This document shows positions 37,847 to 46,052 of a stretch of DNA of 64,000 bases, piece after piece. A program made the translations under genes and the position numbers. Position 1 is the first letter of the stretch; the number at the start of each line of letters is the position of its first letter. The DNA is taken from contig NZ_PVZC01000009.1 in assembly GCF_003002095.1 (NCBI RefSeq), positions 124,001 to 188,000 of the forward strand, written 5' to 3'. This DNA is from Allonocardiopsis opalescens. Its GTDB lineage: Bacteria > Actinomycetota > Actinomycetes > Streptosporangiales > Streptosporangiaceae. The notes under the pieces are model-generated. The model had not been told where the DNA came from and did no database searches. It saw only the letters and a program-made list of their open reading frames with translations.

Positions 37847-38547
37847 GACGGGTCCTCCTCAGGCAGGGCCCCTGACGGGCGCCCGCGTCGGTTTTTGTCC
37901 TGACGCCCCGACGCGTCCGCCACCGCGCGGCTGCCGAGCCGCTCGCGGTGGACCGATGGACGCGACCCTCCGCTCACATGGACCGGAGGCGCGAAGGCGT
38001 GCGAAATATGACTCCTTGGAGCCAGTACGACAGTCTACTGCCGCGAAGCAGGTGCTGGGGGCGCCCCGGACACCTCGCGGCGGGCCCTGCGAGGCCCGCC
38101 GCCCCGCCGGCGACGTCCGCCTGGCGGGGACCCGGTCGGCCGGACCACGGACGCCGGACATCTGGGCACAGGCAGCCGGTCCTGGATGGTCCGGGCCTGA
38201 CCAGATGTCAGCCCCAGCCATCCGGCCGTCCTGGACGCTCGTTGCAGGACGCTCCGGGCCGACGGACGCGTCGGGCAGCCGCATGTGTCCGGTGGGCGGA
38301 CGCGGCCGACGGCGGACGCGTCGGAAAGGCGGGCGCGTCGGGTCCCAGGCGGGACGGGCACCCAGACGGATCGGGTTCGGACGAGCAGGGCGGGCACCCT
38401 GACAGGACCGACAGGCAGACGCCCGGACGACCGGACACGGACACCCGCTCCCGACCGCCCAGGTCCGGGCCCCCTGTCCCGGACACACGCCCGCCCGGGA
38501 CCAGGGGGAGCCCCCTTGCATTCCAGTCTTGCCGACCGCGTCCGCCG
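37847..38547. other. GC-rich region upstream of rpsB
   Basis: There is no supported gene in about 700 bases. The part next to rpsB should hold its promoter and leader; a minus-strand TAGACT (38032-38037) could be a -10 element, but no clear -35 was found. A hairpin with 8-bp arms lies at 38079-38100. Short imperfect repeats rich in GGACGCGTCGG and GGACACGGACAC fill 38220-38470. The very long open frames here result from the absence of AT-rich stop codons. Confidence 0.5.
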
Positions 38548-38629
38548 CCACCAGGCCGAATCGGCGGGCTGTGGACAGCCGGGCGGCGTCGAGCCCGCTT
38601 ATCCACAGCCCGCCGATTCGGCCTGGTGG
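38548..38629. repeat. perfect 28-bp inverted repeat with DnaA-box-like sites
   Basis: The left arm, 38548-38575, is the exact reverse complement of the right arm, 38602-38629, with a 26-nt centre. The right inner boundary holds TTATCCACA (38599-38607), identical to the classical DnaA box. The left one holds TGTGGACAG (38570-38578), whose complement CTGTCCACA is one base from the actinobacterial TTGTCCACA. The structure lies 30 bases before the M23 gene. It could be a DnaA-controlled site, an RNA hairpin, or both. Confidence 0.85.
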
Positions 38630-38659
38630 TGGCCGCCGCCGCGCGGACAGGCTGGCCGC

Positions 38660-39370
38660 ATGACAGCGCACCCACCCCTCCCCCGCCCGTCCCGCCCCGC
38701 TCCACGGGCGCGCGCCGCACCGCCCGCCGGCACTCGCCGAACCCGGCGGCGGCTCCCGGCCCCGTGCCTCCCGCCGCGCGGCGGCCGCCCTCGGCCGCGG
38801 TCCCGCCTCGGCGCCGCGCTCGCGGCGCTGCTCGGGCTGCTGGCCGTCGCCGCCTCCGCCGTGCCGCTGAGCCCCGTCCAGGCGCACGCCCGCCCTCATC
38901 CGCCCCTGGCGGCCGGCGACCCCGAAGTGTGGAGCTGGCCGCTGGACGGCGAGCCCGAGGTGCTGCGCGGCTTCGACCCGCCGCCGCTGCCCTGGCTCCC
39001 GGGCCACCGCGGTGTCGACCTCGCCGCCCACCCGGGCGCGCGGGTCCTGGCGGCCGCCGCGGGCCGGGTCTCCTTCGCCGGGCAGGTGGCGGGCCGCGGC
39101 GTCGTCACGGTCGTCCACGGCGAGCTGCGCACCACCTACCTGCCGGTCGACCCCGAGGTCCGGGCGGGCGACGAGGTGGCGGCAGGCGCGCTCATCGGCA
39201 GGCTCGCCGACCGGCCGCCGCACTGCCTCACCCGCGCCTGCCTGCACTGGGGGCTGCTGCGCGGCGAGACCTACCTCGACCCGCTCGCCCTGCTCGGTCT
39301 CGGCGCGCTCCGGCTGCTCCCCCTGCTCGGCCCGGCCTGGACGCCGGAGCCGCCCGCCGCCGCGCGGTCA
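38660..39370 (+). CDS. M23 family metallopeptidase, 3' end without a stop codon
   Basis: The recognisable part covers about 237 codons from ATG 38660. The long basic n-region precedes a hydrophobic stretch (about 50-70) ending AQAHA-like VQAHARP, so export is likely. The LytM/M23 domain has HRGVDLAAHPGARVLA (zinc His and Asp) and CLHWGLLRG near its end. This type cuts peptide bridges in peptidoglycan or serves as an amidase activator. In this frame no stop occurs after the domain; the frame stays open to 40732, antisense through all of xerC. A stop in another frame at 39393 suggests a frameshift or loss of the stop. I give the domain end here. The start lies downstream of the 28-bp inverted repeat. 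Confidence 0.75.
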
Positions 39371-40489
39371 GGCGCGCGGGTGGGCCTGGTTGTAGGCGGC
39401 CTTCAACCGCTCGATCGAGACGTGCGTGTAGATCTGGGTGCTCGACAGCGCCGAGTGCCCGAGCAGCTCCTGCACACTGCGCAGGTCGGCGCCTCCCTCA
39501 AGCAGGTGGGTGGCGGCGCTGTGCCGCAGTCCGTGCGGCCCCGTGTCCACGACCCCGCCGACGGCGGCCAGCAGGGCGTGCACGTCGCGCCGCGCGGTCG
39601 ACGGGCCCAGCCGACCGCCCCGCGCGCCCAGGAAGAGGGCGGCACCGCTGCGCGGCCCCACCAGCTCCCCGCGGCCGTCGTCCAGCCAGCGGCGCAGCGC
39701 GTCGGCGGCGGGCCCGCCGAACGGCACCACGCGCTCGCGTCCCCCCTTGCCGAGCACCCGCACGGTCCGGCGCTCGCCGTCCACATCGTCCACGTCGAGC
39801 CCGCACAGCTCACCGACCCGCACCCCGGTGGCGTAGAGCAGTTCCACCACGGCGCGGCGGCGCAGCCAGACCGGCGAGCCGTCGCCGTCGGCGGCCGCCT
39901 CCAGGGCGGTCACCGCCTCGGCCGCGCCGAGCACTTCGGGGAGCTTGCGGTGCGCCTTCGGGCTGCCGAGCGTCACGGAGGGGTCGGTGCCGAGCACACC
40001 GGTGCGGTGCAGCCAGCGGGTGAACACCCGTGCGGCCGAGATCCGCCGCGCCATGGTCGAGCGCGCGGCTCCCGCCGCGCGCAGCCCGGCCAGCCACTCC
40101 CGCAGAAGCGCAAGGTCCAGCTCCTCGATCGGGCGCCCGGTGCCCGCCAGGTGGTGCAGCAGGCCGCCGACATCGCCGAGGTAGGCGCGCACGGTGTGCG
40201 CGGAGCGGCCGCGTTCGAGCGCGAGGTGCCGGCCGAAGTCGTCCAGCGCGGCCGCGAGGCGGTCGGGCAGTCCTCCGGCCGGCTCCTCCGCTCCTCGGTC
40301 CGGCTCGGCCGCGTCCGGATCACCGGGCTCCGTGCCGGTGACGGGCGCGGACCGCGGAGCGGACGCCTTCCGAGTCGGCGCGGACGCTTCGGGTGGCCGC
40401 CCGCCCCCGTCGGCGGTGTCGGGGCGGGTGCCGGGCGTGACCGGACGGGCGGTGCCGGCGGTGCGGCCGGTGTCGGCAGGGCCGTCCAT
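39368..40489 (-). CDS. xerC: tyrosine recombinase XerC
   Basis: This encodes 373 residues from ATG 40489, with AAGGAG 5 bases upstream. The first 70 are a Pro/Ala-rich extension. The core-binding N-domain has [20 protein letters not shown]. The catalytic domain has Arg in [12 protein letters not shown], Lys in [11 protein letters not shown], His-x-x-Arg in [12 protein letters not shown], His in [16 protein letters not shown], and the Tyr nucleophile in that last motif. XerC with XerD resolves chromosome dimers at dif. The layout next to M23 and rpsB, with dprA further on, is usual for the group. Confidence 0.93.
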   Translation of the reverse strand: MDGPADTGRTAGTARPVTPGTRPDTADGGGRPPEASAPTRKASAPRSAPVTGTEPGDPDAAEPDRGAEEPAGGLPDRLAAALDDFGRHLALERGRSAHTVRAYLGDVGGLLHHLAGTGRPIEELDLALLREWLAGLRAAGAARSTMARRISAARVFTRWLHRTGVLGTDPSVTLGSPKAHRKLPEVLGAAEAVTALEAAADGDGSPVWLRRRAVVELLYATGVRVGELCGLDVDDVDGERRTVRVLGKGGRERVVPFGGPAADALRRWLDDGRGELVGPRSGAALFLGARGGRLGPSTARRDVHALLAAVGGVVDTGPHGLRHSAATHLLEGGADLRSVQELLGHSALSSTQIYTHVSIERLKAAYNQAHPRA

Positions 40490-40551
40490 ATGACTCCTTC
40501 GGCTCGGCTCCGGGACCACGTCGCGCGCGGCCCTCGGTCCATCGGCTCCGG

Positions 40552-40911
40552 TCAGGGGCCGAGGGAGGCGACGGCCTCGATCTCGACCAGGAAGCGGGGG
40601 TCGATCAGGCGGCTGACCTCCACCAGGCTGCTGGTGGGCCTCGGTTCGCGAGTGATGAACTCGTCACGCGCCGCGCGCACCTCGGCCAAGTCGCCGATCC
40701 GGCACAGGAAGAAGGTGAGTTTGACGATCTGATCCATCCGGGCCTGCTGCCCGGCGAGCGCCAGCTCGATGTTGCGGAACACCTGGCGCGTCTGCTCAGC
40801 GGCGTCGCCCTCGGCCACGGACCCGTCGGCGGCGACCGGCACCTGGCCGGAGACGAACACCAGCGGGCCGGACACGGTGAGGGCGGCGCTGTACCCGGGT
40901 GTGGTTGCCAT
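40552..40911 (-). CDS. RidA family protein
   Basis: This encodes 119 residues from ATG 40911 (a GTG at 40938 is an alternative). RidA proteins hydrolyse reactive enamine/imine intermediates; others in the family have different functions. Family pieces are [41 protein letters not shown] and [11 protein letters not shown], then IEIEAVA-like VEIEAVASL. The usual Arg of true RidA (near CTGRFPTR-like end) is not obvious, so substrate is uncertain. It follows the TetR gene on the same strand. Confidence 0.82.
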   Translation of the reverse strand: MATTPGYSAALTVSGPLVFVSGQVPVAADGSVAEGDAAEQTRQVFRNIELALAGQQARMDQIVKLTFFLCRIGDLAEVRAARDEFITREPRPTSSLVEVSRLIDPRFLVEIEAVASLGP

Positions 40912-41073
40912 GGGGGCCACGCTATCGCCGGCCTCCACCGGCCGCTCCGCGCCGCTCCGGGCGACCGCTCCCGGCGGGCCCGCGCCATGCCCGGATACGG
41001 CACCGCCTGATCCGGCTCGGATCCGCCCGGTACGGACGGCCGCCGCGCCCGACGGCTGTGCGGCGGAGGCCGC

Positions 41074-41652
41074 TCACCGGTCCGCGGACTCCGGTCCGGG
41101 CCGCAGCGCGCGGAGCACCAGTTCCGTGTGGCGATCGACGTCGGAGGCGGCGGCGTTCGGGATGAGCTGGAGGATGCGGACGAGTGCGACGAACTGGTAG
41201 GCGATGTCGGTCGCGGTGACGTCGGCGGCCAGCGTGCCGTCATGCCGGGCCCGCTCAACAGCCTGGCGGCCGACCTCTGTCAGGTGGTCCAGGCACCGCC
41301 GCATCTCGGCGTCGGCCGGCTCTGAGTTGGCGAGCAGGTCGACCATCGCCTGGTTGCCGACGAGGCGGCCGAGAGCCGAGGTGAAGAAGGCCCGCAGCGC
41401 GTCGAGCGCCGGCAGGCCGGGCGGCAGGGCTGCGGCGGCGAGCGCGCCGAGATCGGTGCCGGTGACCTCGCGGACGAGGTCGTCGCGGGTCGGGAAGTGC
41501 CGGTAGAGCGTGCCGATGCCGACACCCGCCGCCTTGGCGACGGCCCGCATATCGGCGCTCAGGCCGCGCCGCTGGAACAGCGCGGTGGCGGCCGCCACGA
41601 TGCGGGCGCGGTTGGCGACCACATCGCGGCGCTGCCTGCCGCCCTCTGCCAT
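41074..41652 (-). CDS. TetR family regulator
   Basis: This encodes 192 residues from ATG 41652. The N-terminal HTH spans about 10-55, with RARIVAAATALFQRRG, MRAVAKAAGVGIGTLYRHF and PTRDDLV. The C-terminal ligand domain is helical (SetR-type features such as ALRAFFTSAL, CLDHLTEVGRQ). It is divergent from an SDR gene across 84 bases that hold two palindromes, so it probably represses itself and the SDR gene and responds to a small molecule. Confidence 0.9.
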   Translation of the reverse strand: MAEGGRQRRDVVANRARIVAAATALFQRRGLSADMRAVAKAAGVGIGTLYRHFPTRDDLVREVTGTDLGALAAAALPPGLPALDALRAFFTSALGRLVGNQAMVDLLANSEPADAEMRRCLDHLTEVGRQAVERARHDGTLAADVTATDIAYQFVALVRILQLIPNAAASDVDRHTELVLRALRPGPESADR

Positions 41653-41672
41653 GGCCCCGACCCTATCAATAC

Positions 41673-41686
41673 GGAACACATGTTCC
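41673..41686. promoter_or_regulatory. TetR operator candidate, site 1
   Basis: GGAACACATGTTCC has perfect 6-bp arms. It is the first of two near-identical sites in the TetR/SDR gap, 20 bases upstream of the TetR start. Confidence 0.75.
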
Positions 41687-41706
41687 GATGTGTGCTAGGT
41701 TGAAAC

Positions 41707-41720
41707 GGAACATATGTTCC
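41707..41720. promoter_or_regulatory. TetR operator candidate, site 2
   Basis: GGAACATATGTTCC is a perfect 14-bp palindrome. It is 34 bases (centre to centre) from site 1 and just before the SDR ribosome-binding site at 41726-41730. Flanking bases CGGAAC...TTCCGAT match in both sites. Confidence 0.8.
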
Positions 41721-41736
41721 GATATGGAGGTGCGCG

Positions 41737-42567
41737 ATGAAGACCGTGGTGGTCACCGGCGGAACCGACGGGATGGGCGCGGCACTCGTCCGCCACTACC
41801 TGCGGAACGGCGACCGGGTCGTGGCCGTGGGGCGCAGCCGCGCCAAGTTCGCCGCCCTCCTCGCCTCGGTCGCGGCCGACACTCCCTCGGCCGCCGACCG
41901 CGCGGAGTTCATCGGCGCCGACCTCTCACTCGTCGCCGAGAGCGGGCGCGTGGCGTCGCGCATCCGATCCGGCTTCGAGCGCGTCGACGCCCTCGTCCTC
42001 GCCGCGTCGTTCATCCGGCAGCGCCGCCACGTCACCGCCGAAGGCCGCGAAGCGTCGTGGGTGCTGTTCTTCGTCTCCAAGTACGTCCTGGTCACCGCGC
42101 TCGCCGACCGGCTCGCCGCGGCCGAGCGGCCCGTGGTCGTCAACACCTCGGTGCCCGGCGCCAAGGCCGGCGCACTGGACTTCGCCGACCTCGAACTCGA
42201 ACACGGATTCACCTTCACCAGATCCAACGCACGGCAGCGCCGCGCCAATGAACTCCTCGGCATCCTCGCCACAGATCGGAACCCCCGGCTCGGCTATGTC
42301 ACCTGGGGCCCCGCCAAGCTGGTCAAGACCGGCTTCGCCGGCGAGGTCGGCCCCGCAATGAAGTACACCGCCGCCCTGCTCGCCCCGCTCGTCGGACAGA
42401 GCGCCGACACCGCGGTGCGCCCGATCATCGAACTCATCGCCGACCCGCCCACCGGCCGCGCCGCCTACCGGGGCTCCAGGCGCGTCCCCCTGATCGAAGG
42501 CGCCGACGACCCCGGCGACGCCCACCGCCTCGCCGCCGCCGTCACGGCACATCCCACCGACCGCTGA
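41737..42567 (+). CDS. short-chain dehydrogenase-like protein lacking the usual Tyr-Lys
   Basis: This encodes 276 residues. ATG 41737 has GGAGG at 41726-41730. The Rossmann motif is VVVTGGTDGMGAAL and the chain has LVLAASFIRQRR at the place of the NAG region. The region expected to carry YxxxK reads FTRSNARQRRANELLGI, with no Tyr or matching Lys, so this copy may bind NADP(H) without normal SDR chemistry. It is like the retinol-dehydrogenase type SDRs otherwise. It is divergent from TetR and probably controlled by it. Confidence 0.8.
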   Translation: MKTVVVTGGTDGMGAALVRHYLRNGDRVVAVGRSRAKFAALLASVAADTPSAADRAEFIGADLSLVAESGRVASRIRSGFERVDALVLAASFIRQRRHVTAEGREASWVLFFVSKYVLVTALADRLAAAERPVVVNTSVPGAKAGALDFADLELEHGFTFTRSNARQRRANELLGILATDRNPRLGYVTWGPAKLVKTGFAGEVGPAMKYTAALLAPLVGQSADTAVRPIIELIADPPTGRAAYRGSRRVPLIEGADDPGDAHRLAAAVTAHPTDR

Positions 42568-44120
42568 GCGCCGGACGAGCCGGACCAACGTGCCCCGCTT
42601 CCGCGCTCACTTCCGCACGACGGCGAGGGCGGCCCACTGGCGCGGCGGGGACGGCGCGCCGGTGGGCCCGAACGGTGCGCCGACCTACCGCACCCGCCGA
42701 GCGCGACATCGTCCAGCTCCAGCACACCACATCGCCGACGGCCCACGGAAGCACGACGGCCGGAGGGACCATCCTTCGCGCAGCGGCGGGCACCCCGAGC
42801 GCACGGTCGACCCAGGCCCCCGGCCGGTCCCGCGACGAGCAGTCCCGATGGCCGCGAGCACCGACGCAGCGAGAACCACCACGTCGGCGAAGTCCGAAGG
42901 CCCGCACCACATATCGCTGCACACCCCGTCACGCACCCCCGAACGTGCGCATGCCGCCCGGCTCCGCGTGCTCGGCGAGCACGACGGCGACGATGCCAGT
43001 CCGTCCGTACCGGCAAGAGAATGCGCGCCGCCTCGCGACGGTATCGCCCTCTACCGGGCCGAGGCGGGGGTCCGCGGCCGAGTCCTCGACTCACCGCCGG
43101 ATCCACCGCGACGGGTTCCCGTCAGGGCATTTCCGCCGTCCTTGGAGGCGGCCGGAGTCACGGCGCCGGAAGCGGAGGCCCGCCCGGCAGGACGGTGGAA
43201 GGGGACACCACCGAGACCAGGCCCTGGCCGAGCCGTACCCCCGTACGCGGCGTCCTGGCGCGGTCCGGTCCGGCCGAGTCGCCCACTGTCCGGTCAACCG
43301 GCCGCCGGAAACCACCACCACGGATCCGCCGAGGCGCTGCCCGCTGTCCATGGAGGTGGCCGCATGGGAGCCGGGTGTATTCGCGGCGCTCGGGCGGTCC
43401 CCAGGCGGGCAGAGCACGGCATCCGCTGCTCCCCGACAGCTCGCCGCCGCCCCCGACCATCGCAGCCACGCACCAACGCGGCGAAGGAGGCATGTTCCAT
43501 GCCCTGGTGTTCGAGCGGCGCACCCCGCACCGCCGAGGTCGGGTGCCCGCAGCGACAGGATGCGGGCGCCGCGGCCGGCTCCCGACCGGCCCCGCCGCGA
43601 TGTCGAGGTCGCCATCGCCCGGTCGGCCGACCGGCGCGCCGACCATCGCGGCCGCGGACCGCGCGCTCGCCGCCCGATACGACGAACGGGCCACCGTCCG
43701 TGGCGGAACCATCCAAGGCGCGACCCGCGTGCGCCCGAAGTCGGTTGCGCGAGCCCGCCACCCAGGACGCGCTGTTCGGTCGTCTGTGCCATGCGGCGGA
43801 TACGGGTCTTGACCGGCTCAAGGCTCTGCTGACCCGCGGTCGTGAGAACCGCCGGCCGTCCTGCAGGCCGTCCGTGTCACGAACGTCCGGCACAAGGCGT
43901 TGTTCGACAACCGGCGCCCGCGTCGCCGCCCTGACCGCGAGACACCAGTCACAGGACTGGTGGACCCAGGTGCGACCGCGGCCCTCCCCGTGCCGATGAC
44001 GCGTCCAGGTCTCGTCGCTCACAGCGTTTTCGGAGCGCTCGTACCGCCTGTTCGGAGCGGTGTCCGGTGCGTGCGCACGTCCTCCGGTCGCGGTGGCGTG
44101 CGGGATCTGCCGCCGCGAGC
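42568..44120. other. 1.5-kb stretch with no recognisable gene
   Basis: Long frames exist on both strands, but none shows a known domain, signal peptide or consistent protein-like composition. A few weak internal similarities can be seen (for example GGAACCATCC-like segments near 42765 and 43700), and GACGGGTTCCCGTC is an inverted repeat at 43111. It may be decayed coding DNA in an accessory block. I can support no gene. Confidence 0.5.
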
Positions 44121-44159
44121 TTGACCCTGACGCAGGGTCAGGCGCGCAGCATGGTGGCC
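44121..44159 (+). promoter_or_regulatory. MerR-type operator-promoter of the hydrolase-merR operon
   Basis: TTGACC (44121-44126) begins an inverted repeat TGACCCTG-ACG-CAGGGTCA (44122-44140). A weak -10 (CAGCAT, 44147-44152) follows after a 20-bp spacer. The repeat within a long spacer is the layout of MerR-activated promoters. Transcription would start about at the ATG at 44160, giving a leaderless mRNA. The regulator is encoded by the second gene of the operon. Confidence 0.7.
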
Positions 44160-45104
44160 ATGACCGAGAGAACTGATGCGAGTGGGTTGGCCGGACCGGG
44201 CGGCGACCATGAAGTGGCCGAGGTAGAGGGCCGGCGATACGGCGGGCGGGTGATCGCTGGAACGGCAGGCGGCGCTGGGAGGCGAACTGGGAGTGGTGAC
44301 GGGGCGGTGCGGCAGTTCACCGTGCGCCATGGCGGGGTCACGATCCCGGTGTCCCGGGGCGGGCGGGGACGGCCGGTGGTCCTGTGCCCCGGGCTGAACT
44401 CGACACAGGCCGACCTGTACGAGCTGATCACGCTGCTGCGGCGCGATCACGAGGTGGTGGCCTTCGACCTCAGGGGACACGGCCTCGCCTCGGCGGCCGA
44501 CCGCTACTCCTTCGACGCCTTCCTCGGCGACCTGGCCGCTGTGCTGGCCGAGCCGGGGTGCCTCGGCCTGGACGCGGCGCCCGTGCTCGTGGGCTACTCA
44601 CTCGGCGCCGATCTGGCGGTCCACTACGCTTCCGAGCATCCTGGCACCGTCGCCGGACTGGTCCTGATCGACGGGGCGAATCCGCTGCCCGAGCCCTTCA
44701 TCACCGAGTCCGACCTGGCGGCCTTCCGCGCGATGGCGGACGGGCTGGCGGCGCGGCACGGGACCGAACATGCCGGGGACGCGGCACGCCGGGTGCTGCT
44801 CAGCGCCCAGGACATCCACCGGCTCAACCTGGAAATCGACACGGTCCGGTCCGCGATCCTCGACCGGTACCGGAGGATCGACCGCCCCATCAGCATGATC
44901 ATGTCGACCTCCATCGCCGGAGACGGCGCCGGAGAGCGTGCGTCACGGCACAACCGGCTCTGGCGCGCCGGTGTCGACCGGCTCGTCCGCGAGCGGCCGG
45001 ACATCTCCGTGCGCCGGCTCGACGCCGATCACCGGCTGGTGTTCACCCATGCCGCGGAGATCGCCGAGATCATCCGGAGCGCGGTCGGCGGGCCGGCCTC
45101 CTGA
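44160..45104 (+). CDS. alpha/beta hydrolase
   Basis: This encodes 314 residues from ATG 44160, which fits the predicted transcription start of a leaderless mRNA; ATG 44151 is an alternative. An N-terminal 55-residue part is variable. The hydrolase fold follows: VVLCPGLNSTQADL (oxyanion region), VVAFDLRGHGLAS, VLVGYSLGADLAVHYA (nucleophile Ser in GYSLG), and DADHRLVFTH with the catalytic His near the C-terminus. The substrate is unknown. It is followed after 23 bases by a MerR gene, and the two probably form a self-regulated operon that handles a ligand sensed by MerR. Confidence 0.85.
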   Translation: MTERTDASGLAGPGGDHEVAEVEGRRYGGRVIAGTAGGAGRRTGSGDGAVRQFTVRHGGVTIPVSRGGRGRPVVLCPGLNSTQADLYELITLLRRDHEVVAFDLRGHGLASAADRYSFDAFLGDLAAVLAEPGCLGLDAAPVLVGYSLGADLAVHYASEHPGTVAGLVLIDGANPLPEPFITESDLAAFRAMADGLAARHGTEHAGDAARRVLLSAQDIHRLNLEIDTVRSAILDRYRRIDRPISMIMSTSIAGDGAGERASRHNRLWRAGVDRLVRERPDISVRRLDADHRLVFTHAAEIAEIIRSAVGGPAS

Positions 45105-45127
45105 CCGGTGCCTGAGAGACTGGCCTG

Positions 45128-45961
45128 ATGCTGACCATCGGTGAGCTGGCGTCGTACGCCGGGGTGACGGTGCGCGCGGTGCGGCACTACCACGACAAGG
45201 GGCTGCTCCCGGAGCCGGAGCGGGACCGCTCCGGCTACCGGCGGTACGACGCCGGCGCCGTGGTCGAGCTGATCAGGATCCGGACCCTCGCCGCGGCCGG
45301 GGTCCCGCTGGCGCGGGTGCGCGAACTGCTCCATGCCGGCGAGGCGGAGTTCGCCGTGGCGGTCGCGGACATCGACAAGCGGCTGCGGGCGGAGATCCGG
45401 GAGCGGCAGCGGCACCGCGAGCGCATCGCCCGCCTCGCCGCCGGGGACAGCCTGGCGCTGCCCCCGGAGGTCGTCGGCTTCCTCGACCGGCTGCGGGCGC
45501 TGGGGGTCGACGAGCGGATCGTGCGGGTCGAACGCGACGGCTGGATCCTGCTGGCCGCGCACTCACCCGAGCGGGTGCCCGAGTGGACGGCACGCAAGTG
45601 GGAGCAGATCGCCGATCCGCGGCTCATCGACTTCTACCTCACCCTGGGCCAGGCGCTCGACCGGACCGGCGACGATCCACGGCTGGCCGAGCTGGCCGAC
45701 GAGCTGGCGGCCTACATCACCCGGATGGCCGAGGAGCGCGGAGAGGACTATGTGGACGATGCCGATATCGAGCCGTCGTTCACCCGGCTCATGGACGCCC
45801 TCGCATTCGACACCGCGCCACCGGCCCACCGTCTGATCGAACTGCTGAAGGAGCGCGGCTGGGAGGGCTGGACCAAACTGGTGCGCGTCGCCGCGCCACC
45901 GTCCGCCGCCGGAGCACGGCGAGAAGGCACCGCGGCGCGGTCGCCCCGGCGCGAGCGGTGA
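45128..45961 (+). CDS. MerR family regulator
   Basis: This encodes 277 residues. The winged-helix DNA-binding part is clear: MLTIGELASYAGVTVRAVRHYHDKGLLPEP, then SGYRRYDAGAVVELIRI. A helix follows (RIRTLAAAGVPLARVRELL). The C-terminal part (about 130-260) is large, acidic and helical, like ligand-binding domains of drug-sensing MerR proteins, and it has no Cys cluster for metals. It probably activates the promoter at 44121. Confidence 0.9.
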   Translation: MLTIGELASYAGVTVRAVRHYHDKGLLPEPERDRSGYRRYDAGAVVELIRIRTLAAAGVPLARVRELLHAGEAEFAVAVADIDKRLRAEIRERQRHRERIARLAAGDSLALPPEVVGFLDRLRALGVDERIVRVERDGWILLAAHSPERVPEWTARKWEQIADPRLIDFYLTLGQALDRTGDDPRLAELADELAAYITRMAEERGEDYVDDADIEPSFTRLMDALAFDTAPPAHRLIELLKERGWEGWTKLVRVAAPPSAAGARREGTAARSPRRER

Positions 45962-46052
45962 GGACGGACAGGACCCCACCGGACGCGTAGGCGCCCGCGG
46001 CTCCGCTGGGAGCGGGCCGGTACCGGCCGACCGGACCGCCGCGATATTCGAC

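Noticed and set aside
38548-38629. Inverted repeat as the chromosomal replication origin
   Set aside because: Only two DnaA-box-like sites are present, and dnaA, dnaN and related genes are absent, so an oriC call is not supported.
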